Positions 1 to 9,776 of a stretch of 27,401 nucleotides of DNA are shown here, piece after piece; the stretch's first letter is position 1, and each line of letters starts with the position of its first letter. Origin of the DNA: Candidatus Absconditabacterales bacterium. Its GTDB lineage: Bacteria; Patescibacteriota; Gracilibacteria; Absconditabacterales; Absconditicoccaceae. The notes under the pieces are model-generated. The model was not told the origin of the DNA. It did no database searches and was given only the letters and a program-made list of their open reading frames with translations. The translations under genes and the position numbers were made by a program. Location: NCBI GenBank assembly GCA_023228925.1, contig JALOAF010000015.1:1-27401 (forward strand), given 5' to 3'.

Positions 1-30
1 CACTTTTTCATCTAAATATTGGATAATAAT

Positions 31-60
31 AAAGAGGGATACCCTTTATTATATCTTTTT
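31..60 (+). terminator. possible rho-independent terminator
   Basis: A short hairpin has GGG at 36-38 pairing with CCC at 42-44 around a 3-base loop, extended by A-T and G-T pairs, and is followed by a T-rich run to about 60. It could end a plus-strand gene entering from the left edge, since CAC TTT TTC ATC TAA at 1-15 would be a C-terminus, but too little of that frame is visible to call the gene. Confidence 0.35.
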
Positions 61-150
61 TAATGTGTAAACCTAATTGCTGCAATAGTAATATAAAAAT
101 TATAATATATAGTTTACAAACACCATTTTATCCTTTTATTGTTTTATTGT

Positions 151-187
151 AAAAAAAAAGCTTTTGTTATTTTATTGCTTAGCTTTT
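151..187 (-). terminator. terminator of the PrgI-like operon
   Basis: Read on the minus strand, AAAAGCT (187-181) pairs with AGCTTTT (162-156) and is followed directly by a run of T (complement of the A-run at 151-159). The first stem arm overlaps the stop codon of the PrgI-like gene. This is a simple intrinsic terminator for the minus-strand pair 186-1277. Confidence 0.5.
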
Positions 188-629
188 ATATTAATCCTCC
201 TTTTTCTATTTGTTCTAATAAATCCTTACTTATTTTACTATCCTTTTGTTCTATAACTTGTTTTTTTTCTTCTATTTGAGATTTTTTTATTATTAGGTCT
301 ACTGGATTTTCTTTTTCAAAATTGGTTTGAAACTTTTTTGGAGCATCATACATTTTATTTCTAATAAGCTTGGCTATATATTCCAAAAGTCACATTTCAG
401 ATATTTTAAAAAATGCCATTACAATAAAAATTGCCAAGACAGGAATTGCAAACATAATACCAGCTGCTGTAGACCCAGATTGAGATGCTGTTTTGAAAAT
501 GGCTAAAGCTAATCATACTCAAACTGCTAACAAAAACAGCTGAACAATTGTAACAGAAACTGGCCCCAGGTTTAGAGTCATTCATGCTAACAATCATTTT
601 TGTATATTTTTTGGGAAAGTAACTTTCAT
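186..629 (-). CDS. PrgI/VirB3-like small membrane protein
   Basis: 147 residues when TGA is read as Gly; five in-frame TGA codons break it in the standard code. It opens with a short FPKNIQ-type segment, then has two hydrophobic helices (about residues 25-45 and 57-75), and ends in a charged, Lys/Glu-rich cytoplasmic tail of about 60 residues. This plan (short N-terminal strand, TM pair, charged tail) is that of PrgI/VirB3 proteins, inner-membrane parts of type IV secretion systems that work with a VirB4 ATPase. It lies 84 bases after another small membrane protein on the same strand. No VirB4 gene follows; a terminator does. The family call rests on architecture and a loose motif resemblance, so it is moderate; a generic small membrane protein is the alternative. 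Confidence 0.55.
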
Positions 630-713
630 GCAACTAGTGAATTAAATAATAAATATAATTTTACAAACTAATCTAATTATAATCAAGAAAAAATATTTTG
701 CAAATTTTTTGTG

Positions 714-1277
714 TTATAATTCTACACTAGTATCTTCTATTTTTAAGGCTACTTTAAACTTACTAGTAATGAGAACTGTTATAAAAGCATGAGCTAGAAG
801 TAAATAAGGGGTATTTAAAACAAATTGTTGTAAGTAAATATTGTCTGTAAATCAATTTACAATTTCCAATAGCTTTGTTGGGTCAAAAATACTTATTCCA
901 AAAAACATAATTTCCAAAGTCAAAGCTACACTTAAAACAGCCATTGGTACAAACAAAATATATAGAGATTTTTGCATAATTTGATCGCCAGAAATATCTA
1001 TATTGATCTTTGATGTACGATAGACCAAAAACAATAATGCTACATATATTATGAAAATTATTGTTAACTTTCCATCAGATAAAAATTTAGCAAATCAGGT
1101 TTCTCACATAGTACTGATAGCCAAGTCAATAGATGTAGATAAGGCTACTGATAATGCTCAAAGTACATAATTTCAAAGTATTATTTTTATCATTTTGTCT
1201 AATCAAATAATGAAAGACAAAACAACAATAATGGCTACTCCTCCAGCAAGCAAATAGGTAATCAGCGTTTGTGTCAT
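714..1277 (-). CDS. polytopic membrane protein, unknown function
   Basis: 187 residues from ATG at 1277 to TAA at 714-716, with TGA read as Gly at five places. It holds about four to five hydrophobic helices (roughly residues 5-25, 35-50, 75-92, 108-132 and 150-172), with a short polar segment resembling a linker (RTSKINIDISGDQ) in the middle and a short acidic C-terminus. No family is recognised. It is first in a two-gene minus-strand unit with the PrgI-like gene, which suggests a role in the same envelope apparatus; a VirB6/TrbL-like role is possible but unsupported by any motif I can see. The start is divergent from the prepilin gene, with 93 bases between them. Confidence 0.6.
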
Positions 1278-1303
1278 TTGAGTTTAATCTTTGAATAAAT
1301 AAT

Positions 1304-1331
1304 TTGAAATATTATTTGTAATATATATATT
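1304..1331 (+). promoter_or_regulatory. sigma70-type promoter for the prepilin gene
   Basis: TTGAAA at 1304-1309 and TATATT at 1326-1331 with a 16-base spacer; each hexamer matches the consensus at five of six positions. Initiation near 1338 would give a leader of about 33 bases before the ATG at 1371. AT-rich DNA throws up such matches by chance, so this is a candidate only. Confidence 0.4.
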
Positions 1332-1370
1332 TATAAGTAAACATTTTTCAATTTAAAAAATTTTGAAATT

Positions 1371-2021
1371 ATGAAAAAAATAAAAGCACTTACAATGATA
1401 GAAATATTAACAATTACCATAATCGTTTGAATTTGATTATTGTCGATAGTTTTTGCTATAAACAAATCTAAAGTTGATACTAACAATATTGTTCAAATAA
1501 ATATAGCAAATTGGTTAGCTAAAGAATGAGTAGAATTAATGTATCAAAATAGAAACACAAATTTACTAAAAAATCCCCATAATAAAGATTTGTGTTGGTT
1601 AAATATAAATTCATTAAATGAAGATTGTGATGGGAACCAACTGCGGTTTGGATCTGGAAATTATATTTTGTCTGGAAAAAGTTTCGTAAAAACAAATGAA
1701 GATTTAATGTTATCTGGATGAATAAGTGAAGAAGATAAAAATTTTGCTTTATGTTTAAAATCATGACAATGGATTTCTTGCCCAAATGAAGAAAATCAAA
1801 CAAAATATTGAAAATATTTTAGAGTAATTAAGTGATTTTGATTGTACGATAAAGATGCAAATACTACATGATGAAATCTTTTAAATTGTGAGTATTGAAA
1901 TGATGAGGAATGTTGAAATGATTTAGCAAAAGAATATCGTTTTTGTAGTATTGTATATTATGTTTGAAATAAAATTTGAAAAACAGAAATATGTGCTATC
2001 ATGACAAATTTTTTTGACTAA
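1371..2021 (+). CDS. type IV prepilin-like protein
   Basis: 216 residues, ATG to TAA, with about 14 TGA codons read as Gly. The N-terminus is a class III signal: a short basic leader (MKKIKA), then LTMIE with Glu at +5 if cleavage follows Ala6, then a hydrophobic helix of about 20 residues (ILTITIIVGIGLLSIVFAI). The rest is a soluble globular domain with six or seven cysteines, among them two near residues 80-90 and several in the final third, suggesting disulphides. This is the layout of type IV pilins and pseudopilins, processed by PilD-type peptidase and assembled into a surface fibre. The large cysteine-rich domain suggests a minor pilin or pseudopilin rather than the main subunit. Its stop overlaps the convergent methyltransferase stop by three bases. 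Confidence 0.8.
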
Positions 2022-2980
2022 TTCTTTTCAAAAATAAAATGTCCTCTACCATCATCGTTGGACATTTTTTTTAATACAAAACCATGTTCTTGAAAAAAGT
2101 TTATTAACTTATAGTAATCATAAGCATAAATATGAACTATATGCATATTTTCGTTTGGTAAAATTATAAACTCATCTCCTGCAATATTTAGTGTTGTTTT
2201 TTTTGTAAATGTTGCACTAAAATCAAATCTCAAAGAACCAAGCACTTGATCATGAAAAGTAGTTAGATAAAGATAAAAATTTTCTTTGGGAGTTCATAAT
2301 TTCCAAAAAATATTACTAAAAAAATCTACTTGTTCTTTTGAATTAAGATAAGAACGATAATGATTGAACAATCTAAGATCATCTCAAACCGTATCTCATT
2401 TTTTTAAACGAACATCTATCCATAACTTATCTCAAGATTTCAAAATATTGTTTAATATATTTATAAGCTTGGATGATTTAAAATTTCAAAAAATATTGCC
2501 AAACATTACATAAACTCTATTTGTTTTTTTAGAAGTTAAATCAATTATTTTACTTTTAAATTCATTAGAAGTAAAGTCAGAGCAAATAAAATTTGTTTTT
2601 TTTCATACATTTTTTAAATTTTTTATAGACAGATCCAACATAGCTTTGGATATATCTATTCCAAAATATTCTATATTTACTTTTGAATCACAATTTTGTA
2701 ATATCATAGATTCAGTCTGCGAATTGCCACAGCCAAGACTTATAAGTGCATTTGATGCTCATTTTGTTTTATCACAAATACTTTGCAAATCTAGTTCTTT
2801 AAGTGTTTTTTCATTAACACTAAAAATTCAATATAAAAAATCTGCTTTTTTTTCTTTATAAAAAAGTTTGGCTCCTTCTTCTAAATATAAAAACTTTTGA
2901 TCCAGATCCCTAACTCTAAAAGACTCCTTTAGTTGTTCATCAAGATTTATAACTGGTGTTGTATCACATAAATTTAACAT
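2018..2980 (-). CDS. class I SAM-dependent methyltransferase, EgtD-like
   Basis: 320 residues, ATG at 2980, TAG at 2018-2020. The SAM-binding core is visible: motif I SLGCGNSQTE (about 81-90), the acidic end of strand 2 YFGIDISKAM (about 105-114), and a motif IV-like stretch VYVMFGNIFGNF (about 156-167). The GNxxGNF signature, the position of the Rossmann core after about 75 N-terminal residues and the total length all recall the EgtD/Methyltransf_33 family, whose known members trimethylate histidine in ergothioneine synthesis. No other ergothioneine gene (egtB, egtE) is near, so the substrate is unknown; in a genome this reduced it may modify a protein or peptide instead. Methyltransferase fold: confident. 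EgtD family: moderate. Confidence 0.7.
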
Positions 2981-3034
2981 ATCTTTTATTTATGATAATA
3001 AATTTTTTGTAAAGTAAAGTAACATATATTATAT

Positions 3035-3940
3035 TTAACCTTGAAAGTTGGACACCTTCATTTTAACATCTTGACAACAAATTTTACCTTTTTCATATCT
3101 AAACAAGCAGTTGAAATTTCAATATATATCCTCTGTAATTGAAAGTATTTCCACTTTATTGTCAAAATAGTTGTTTTCTATCAGTTTTTCAAACATCTTT
3201 TTGTTTTCTATTTTTCGTACAATATTATTGCTACTATAATAAAATAATTGGAAATTGTAACTATCTAAATCTTCAAAAACATCTTGGTATAAGCTTGATC
3301 TTAATTCTTCTGTGTTTTTTATTTTCTTTTTCTTTAAATATTGAATAAAACGATCTTGTGCTTCTTTGTAAACAAATTTTTTATCATCTAATCAAATAAT
3401 TTTTTTTAAAGGATTGTACAATGCTTGAGTTTCAAATGATTTTCTAATCTGTTTGTCGATTTTCAATCATTCTAAAGTTTTGTTGTTGTGGTCTCTGTCC
3501 ATTAATTTTAAAAAAGCACACCTAATGTCTTTCATAACTCAATATAAAAACTTATCAGTTTTTTCTTCAAAAATTGTTTTGGGATTTTTATAATAATAGT
3601 CAATATTTGCTGTTACAGAATCTACCAAAAATCAAACTTCATCTCAAAAATTTTTATAAATATATGACATAGAAAATTTTTCAAAAGAGTCTTCTACAAC
3701 ATCATGCAAAATAGCAGCTAAAATTAAAGTTAAATCATTTGTTTTTTCTGCAACCATTATGGCAACTCTCAATGGATGTGCAATAAAAGCCGTTCCTGTA
3801 AGTTTTCTAAATTGTCACTTATGAGCTTCTTGTGCCACCTTAGATGCTTTTTGAATTATAGAAAAATCTCTCTCAAAAAATGGATATACATTTTTTAAAT
3901 ATCATAAATATTTTTCTACTATTTTATCTGTTCCTGACAT
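3035..3940 (-). CDS. stand-alone HD-domain protein, alarmone hydrolase-like
   Basis: 301 residues, ATG at 3940, TAA at 3035-3037. The N-terminal half matches the hydrolase domain of RelA/SpoT proteins: AHKGQFRKLTGTAFIAHPLR (about 39-58) supplying the first His, AAILHDVVEDS (about 75-85) with the HD pair and ED, an FGDEVGFLVDSVT segment, and LMDRDHN (about 146-152) with the last metal ligand. The synthetase, TGS and ACT domains are absent; the C-terminal 140 residues are charged, contain a CQDVKMK tail with several cysteines, and are not recognised. Small alarmone hydrolases of this plan (Mesh1-like) remove the 3'-pyrophosphate of ppGpp. It is divergent from the full-length Rel at 4349, separated by 408 bases, which may reflect shared control of the alarmone pool. 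Confidence 0.75.
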
Positions 3941-4348
3941 TTAATGAAATTAAATTTGATAGTAAAAACAATCTAAATATCTTTGTTTTTTACAAAAGAC
4001 TAAAACATAATAACTAAAAAATCAGTATACTATAATTAATCCTTTATTAATTTAATATAAATATATTGTTTATTTAATCAATGATTAAATATAGTTTTGT
4101 TTTTATAAAAAAATATGGACTTGTTTTTAATTGTTGGAATTGACCAAGATTTTATGTACAATTTTATGACTTTGATGATTTTTATAAAGATTAAATTACT
4201 TATTGAAAAATATAAATAAAGTTTCATGAAGTTTAGTTTGAAAAAAATAATGTTTTTATTATATAAATGATGTAATAAGTTTTTTATCTTATCTAAAACT
4301 TATTTTGTATATGTTTTGTTTGTAAGTTTTAATTTAATATCATAAATT
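3941..4348. other. 408-base divergent intergenic region with two doubtful mini-ORFs
   Basis: This very AT-rich stretch must hold the promoters of the HD gene (minus) and rel (plus); TATAAT at 4031-4036 could be a -10 for the plus strand, though no good -35 is seen. Two short plus-strand frames exist with TGA read as Gly: 4081-4194 (37 residues, Phe/Tyr-rich) and 4226-4345 (39 residues, a basic start followed by a hydrophobic segment). The second ends at TAA 4343-4345, three bases before the rel start and in the same frame, so it could be a leader peptide or a lost N-terminal extension. Neither has support beyond being open. Confidence 0.3.
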
Positions 4349-6556
4349 TTGGACGTAAATCAATTAGAGAGTTTTTTAGACTATAAAAAAGACCTAAATG
4401 AAGATTTAGACATTTTGGTACAAGAAATTATTTCAAAAGCACAAAAATATTTACCTGAAAATAGTAAAGACTGAATATTAAAAGCTTATCACTTAGCTAA
4501 AAAAGCACATGAATGACAATTTAGACTTTCTTGAGAACAATATATTGTTCATCCTTTGAAAGCGACACTTATTTTGATGGAGTTAAAGCCTGATTTAGAA
4601 TCCATTCAAACATGTATTTTACACGATGTAATAGAAGATACAAAAATTACTCAAGAAGAAATTAAAAAAGAGTTTTGAGATGAAGTGGCATGACTTTGTG
4701 AATGATTAGTAAAAGTTTCAAAAATAAGATATAAATGAGAAGATAGACATTTGGAAACCATAAAAAAAACTTTCTTAGCGATGGGTAAAGATTTAAGAGT
4801 TATTTTTGTAAAGCTTGCAGACCGTATACATAACATGCAAACATTGCACTATCACCCTGAGCCTAAAAAAAGAGAAAAAATTGCACTAGAAACTATGAAA
4901 ATTTATGCCCCTGTAGCAAAAAGATTAGGTCTCTATCAGTATCAAATAGCACTAGAAAACGCTTGTTTCAAAATATTGTATCCAGAAGAGTTTGAAAAAA
5001 TAGTTGGATATTTAAAAAAATGATATTCTGGTTCTGATAGACATATAAAAAGAGGAATACTCAATATAACAAAATTACTATTGAAAGAATGAGTTTTTGA
5101 TATTGAAGTAAAATGAAGAGCAAAAAGCCCATATAGAATTCGAGAAAAAATGGAATATAGATATGAAGCAACAGATATTTCTTCTATCATGGACTTGTTA
5201 GCATTTAGAATTATTGCAAAAAACATTTCAGATTGCTATATGATACTAGGAATAATTCACAAATATTATACTCCATTAATAAAAAAGATAAAAGATTATA
5301 TTGCTGTACCAAAATTTAATGGATACAGAAGTATTCATACAACAATACTTGGGATGTTTAACTTCCCTGTCGAAATACAAATAAGGACAAAAGAAATGGA
5401 TGATGTTGCAGAGTATTGAGTAGCAGCACATTTTGCTTATAGTGAATCAAAATGACCAAGTAGAGTTAGTCAAAAACAAGCAGAATGGGTAAAAAAACTG
5501 CAAGAATTAGTAAATGCATATACAGAAAGTGACCAAAAAGATCAATTTAAAAACAAACTAGATATTGAATTTTTAAGTAAAGAGATATTGCTTTATACTC
5601 CAAAGTGAGATATTATTGAATTACCAAAATGAAGCACGGTTTTAGATTTTGCTTTTTATATACACACAGAAATTGGACTAAGATTTAAAAATGCTATTGT
5701 AAATTGAGAAATTGTTCCAATTACACATGTACCAAACACAGGAGATATCGTAAAAATAAATACATTTAGATATCAATATACTGCAAACAAACATCGAAGT
5801 ATTATTTTAAAAACTCCAAGTGCTAAGGCAAAGTTACTTAGATTTTTGAAAAACACTCAGCAAGAAGAAATTTTGGAAAACTCTATCAAAACACTAAACC
5901 ATAAATTGAAGGATCTTAATTTACCTACTTTAGGTGCTAAAGAAAGTGAAATAAGTAAGCTATATGAGAAAAAAGATTTAGAAAAAAAACTCATTGATGC
6001 TACAGAAAACAAATTATTATACAATGAAATTATAAAAAAAGCTTATCCAAAAGAGTATAAAGAATTCTATCAAAGTAAAGAAACTAAAGTTCCACAAAAA
6101 ACTAAAAATACCAATATTAAAAATATAATAATAGATGATGATAAGTTGATAAACTATTATCTATGTCCTGAATGTAGACCAATTTTTCCTCAAAAAATAA
6201 TAGCAAAAACATGAAGAGATGGGATTAAAGTACACAATTTAGAGTGTAGAGCGTTAAAAACGATTTCTCCAAATAAATTATTAGAAGCACATCGAAATGG
6301 AGAAAATAAAAACATTTATACGGTTATTTCCATTTTAAAAATGGATGGAGAATTAGACTTTATCAAGGTGTTGGAAATATTTACAAAACTACAAATTGAA
6401 GTAAATGGATTTTCAATAAAAGACGATAAAGACAACAAATATAAAATAATAAACTTAACTTGGACACTAAAAAACCCATGACAAATTGGAATGGTTCGTG
6501 AACAAATAAAAAAATATTGAGATAAAATAAATTTAATAAAAAGAGAAATAATATAA
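4349..6556 (+). CDS. rel: bifunctional (p)ppGpp synthetase/hydrolase, RelA/SpoT family
   Basis: 735 residues, a usual length for long RSH proteins. Domains in order: HD hydrolase with IVHPLKA (about 66-72), CILHDVIEDT (about 89-98) and VKLADRIHNMQTL (about 154-166), all metal ligands kept; synthetase with GRAKSPYRIREKM (about 256-268), MDLLAFRII, DYIAVPKFNGYRSIHTT (about 316-332) and VEIQIRTKEMDDVAEYGVAA (about 341-360); TGS domain around 410-470 (LLYTPKGDIIELPKGSTVLD); a conserved-cysteine zinc-finger region with CPEC and HNLEC (about 613-640); a C-terminal ACT-like domain. Both activities look intact. The start is TTG at 4349, because TAA at 4343-4345 closes the frame just upstream; ATT at 4346 is the only earlier option. 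It makes and degrades the alarmone in response to starvation sensed at the ribosome. The zinc-ribbon gene follows after 21 bases. Confidence 0.95.
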
Positions 6557-6577
6557 TTTATATTATAAACGATTAAA

Positions 6578-7000
6578 ATGGATACTTTACAACTTTGAGG
6601 ACTGGAAAGTTTTTATACTACCATTGTTGTTTTGTTTGTGTTTTTGTGGATCATAAGTATAATTTGGGTTGCAAAAGATATTTCTGCAAGGACAAATAGT
6701 GTTTTGCTACAAATTATTGCTATAGTATTGGTGACTTTTTTTACTCCTATAGTTTGAATACCACTATATCATATTATTAAACCAATATGATATAAAAAAG
6801 ATAAAATGCCCTGGAGAGAAGCATGTATCACCAATGCTACCGTGTGTGGAAAGTGTAGAATGCTAAATGCAAAAGAGCACAAATGTTGTATAAATTGTGG
6901 AACAAAACTTATGATAAAATGCAAAGAATGTAATAAGGAATACCCTCACAATTATCGCTATTGTCCAAAATGTGGATGACCTAATATTGAATTAAATTAA
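6578..7000 (+). CDS. membrane protein with C-terminal double zinc ribbon
   Basis: 140 residues, ATG to TAA. Two hydrophobic helices (about 13-32 and 44-66) are followed by a cytoplasmic or periplasmic domain with four CxxC-type knuckles: C90/C93, C103-C104/C107, C115/C118 and C129/C132, spaced as two zinc ribbons. Such double zinc ribbons usually mediate protein or nucleic-acid contacts; no enzymatic motif is present. It leads a plus-strand run in which the next gene begins five bases after its stop, so it is probably co-transcribed with the pilus-like proteins and may be an assembly factor for them. The exact role is unknown. Confidence 0.75.
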
Positions 7001-7005
7001 AAAAA

Positions 7006-7947
7006 ATGCTATTACTTATTGTTTTAATAATACTTATTGCTAGTTTGTGAATTTTATGAAATATATATTTTCATTTTTTTGCTTTTCAACAAAATTTTCA
7101 AGATTTAAACAATTATCAAAATAGTTATTACGCTAGCATATCTAGCATAGAGAGATGATTGTTGTCTAGCAAATATGTCAGAGCTGGCTATGATGGAAGT
7201 GGATGATTTTTATGAACATGATATTGGTGAAATATAAGCGACTTATTATCAAATTTTTGAAAAATTACAAATTGATCTAATTGATTATATTTTGATATAA
7301 ATTCAAAAACAAAAAAAGTTATTTGAAAAATTAATTATGATAAGATTACAACTATATTATTAAGTTTAAACGATAGCGAGGACACTTATTCTAGTTGAAC
7401 AAACATTAAAAAGTTTTTTGAAGATAATGATGTTTATATTTCTGGATATATAAAAAACAACTTTAGTTCAATAAATGAAACAGACAAAATACAATTGAAA
7501 TGGTTTTTTGTATTAAATAATGAAAATTGATATATAATAGCTTGAAATACTTGAAATGAAATTTCTAATTGACAAATAAATAATGGAGTACATGTGTATT
7601 TCTCGAATGAAACAAACAATATATTTGATCAATATCAATTAAGTGATAGTGTTAGTTTTGAAAGTTCTTGAGTAATATTTGACAATATTTGAGAGGCTTT
7701 GTCGTGACAAAAAGCTATCATGTTATGATTTTACATCACTGGAAATTATCTTTTTTCAAATAATAAAATAGTTCCTTATTTAGATTTTGAAATAGAATCT
7801 AATCTTGATTTTGTAGACTCACATTATTATATTACTTGAGTGTCTATATATTGAAAATATAAACAAAATTTATCGATAAAAAAACCTGTTTCCAATTATC
7901 AAAACCCAAATTATAAAAATTTTATTTTTCCATATTATAATGAATAA
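7006..7947 (+). CDS. pilus assembly-like protein with N-terminal membrane anchor
   Basis: 313 residues, beginning MLLLIVLIILIASLG, a hydrophobic helix starting at residue 2 with no cleavable basic leader, followed by an amphipathic stretch rich in Gln, Asn and Tyr and then a Ser/Asn/Gly-rich extracytoplasmic domain with repeated aromatic beta-strand-like segments. It has no cysteine pairs and no Glu5-type prepilin motif. The plan resembles PilX or other minor pilin-like assembly proteins that keep their helix in the membrane. About 25 TGA codons read as Gly break it in the standard code. It overlaps the next gene by eight bases (7940-7947), which suggests translational coupling. Call based on architecture and neighbourhood; no family motif. 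Confidence 0.55.
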
Positions 7948-9256
7948 AGATTTTCAAAAGATTTTAATTTTATGACTTATTTCCATTGTAATAAGTGCTC
8001 TTGCTCTTTATAGTTTTAGAGATGTAAAATTTAAAAATACAAAAAAAATGTTGGAAGAAAACCAAAAAGAACAAGAAATTTTACAAGAATATCAAGAATT
8101 GTTGAGCGATCCCAATGAAATAGTACAACCTGAAATACAAAAAGATTTAATAAAAGTTGGAGATTTAACAGTAGTTATGCCAAAATTTTTTGAAAATACT
8201 GAATTTGAAAAAATTGCAAGAGAATTAAATGATAAAGAGATAAATATAGATTTTGAATATATAAATTCTATTTCAAAATATAGACAATTAATTTTATCAG
8301 AAATAGCACAGGATAAAGTTTATTTATTGCCCAGCAATTGGATAAAATGAATGGAATTGGAAATTATTAGTATATGAGAAAATCCAAAAGTATATTTTCA
8401 TAGAATTTTCAATGATATTTTGTGAGTCAATGATAATACAATAATCCCATACTCTATAGATCCAGCTATAATAATTAAAAAAAGTGGAATAAGTGTTTGA
8501 AACAATTGGGAAAGCTTACTGACATTTACTGCTATATGGGAACAAAACAAATCTTATTCTATGCCAATAATTTGGTGAATAGGAAAAAATGATATAAAGT
8601 TTTTGGAAAGATGAGATTGACCTTTTGAAAATTATTTTGATATTTTGTTTTTACAATTAGAGCAAATAAAAGAAAACAACAATATTGCAGAATTGAAAAA
8701 TATGTTGGATGTAGAAAGCTTGGCTCTAGATTATAGTTATGATTTTGTAAAATTTAAACAATTGTATGAAAGTATAGCAAAAAAAGACAAAAGTTGTGAA
8801 TTATTCCCTGCAATATGTTTGATGTCTTATAATTTTTGAGATATAAAATTTTGATTTTTATCAGACTTTGATATTTTAGAAAAATATTTTACAGGCAACA
8901 AAACTATGCTTGAGGTAGCTAATTTTAATAACAGCAGTCTATCATATCCTATAAAAGGACGAGTTTTTGTTGTCCCAAAATGAAGTGAAAAAATAAATTT
9001 AGCTAATGAATTTTTCAAAGAATATTTGAAAGAATGAGTAGATGGAAATAAAAGTTTATGGTGAAATACATTATCTGCTATCACAAATATTTATGATGAA
9101 CAGATACAAGAAGATAGATATAAAGAGCTAAGTACAAATGAAAATAAATTTAGACTAATCTATGAAAATATAAATTTACAAGAAGAGTTTGTAAAAAATA
9201 ATAAAAATATAAATTTATTGAAATGAGATTATAAACCTGAATTGTATTTGAAGTAA
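7940..9256 (+). CDS. membrane-anchored solute-binding-like protein
   Basis: 438 residues. A basic start is followed by one helix (about residues 8-25, ILILGLISIVISALALYSF) without a lipobox or clear cleavage site, then an acidic linker and a large soluble domain. Sequence landmarks recall family-1 extracellular solute-binding proteins: a predicted hinge strand with IPYSIDPAIIIKK, NWESLLTF, IIWGIGKND, and late in the chain GRVFVVPKGSEKINLANEFF, the position where such proteins carry the domain covering residues used to close the cleft. Several segments are missing or altered, so ligand binding is unproven. It overlaps the pilus-like gene before it, and no ABC permease or ATPase is near. It may be a structural or adhesive surface subunit using the fold, or a binding protein feeding an uptake pilus. 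Confidence 0.55.
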
Positions 9257-9300
9257 AATAGTGTTATTGATGAAATATTTTATTTTATAAAACTATATAA

Positions 9301-9774
9301 ATGAAAAAGCTCTGTGTCTTTTTAAGTTTTATTTTGTTGTTTTTAAGCTGATGCTCGGTATTAAACAATAGTGAAAGCAATAACTTAAATAATATAAATA
9401 AAGAAGAAATACAAAATCCTCTTGTAGATCAGATTGGTGGAGAGAATAATATTTATACTATTTTTTTTGATGACAATAATCTTTCCAAAACATTTACCAT
9501 TTATCATAAATGATGACAAAAAGATATTGTCTATTTTATAAATGATTGATATAAAAATTTAAATCTAAAAATAAAATTTATTGATAATAAGCTAAAAAAT
9601 TATCGCCTATCAAACATAATTATGCCTGATGGGCAACAAGATTGACCCTTTAATAGAGAATTGGATTATAAATTAACTCAAAATTGAGGATATCAACTGT
9701 TTTTTGGTGAAAGTTTGATGCAATGAGATCAGTGGACTGGAAATGTGGAAGTAAGTCTGTCAGTAAGTAAATAG
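9301..9774 (+). CDS. secreted lipoprotein, unknown function
   Basis: 157 residues. The N-terminus is a lipoprotein signal: MKKLC, a hydrophobic core, then LFLSGCS, where the lipobox Gly is itself a TGA codon and the Cys (residue 18) would be lipidated. The mature part starts with an Asn/Ser-rich linker and continues into a small beta-rich domain with alternating hydrophobic residues; no motif is recognised. It follows the solute-binding-like gene by 44 bases on the same strand and ends two bases before the convergent uvrA stop. It is probably displayed on the outer face of the membrane as part of the same surface cassette. Confidence 0.75.
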
Positions 9775-9776
9775 AT

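Noticed and set aside
406..633. 75-residue minus-strand standard-code ORF rich in Ser, Cys and Tyr
   Set aside because: It is a shadow of the PrgI-like gene in another frame; the real frame has helices and continues across TGA.
4749..5023. Rel as a degraded pseudogene of several short ORFs
   Set aside because: The apparent breaks are all TGA codons at Gly positions; in code 25 the gene is intact over 735 residues.
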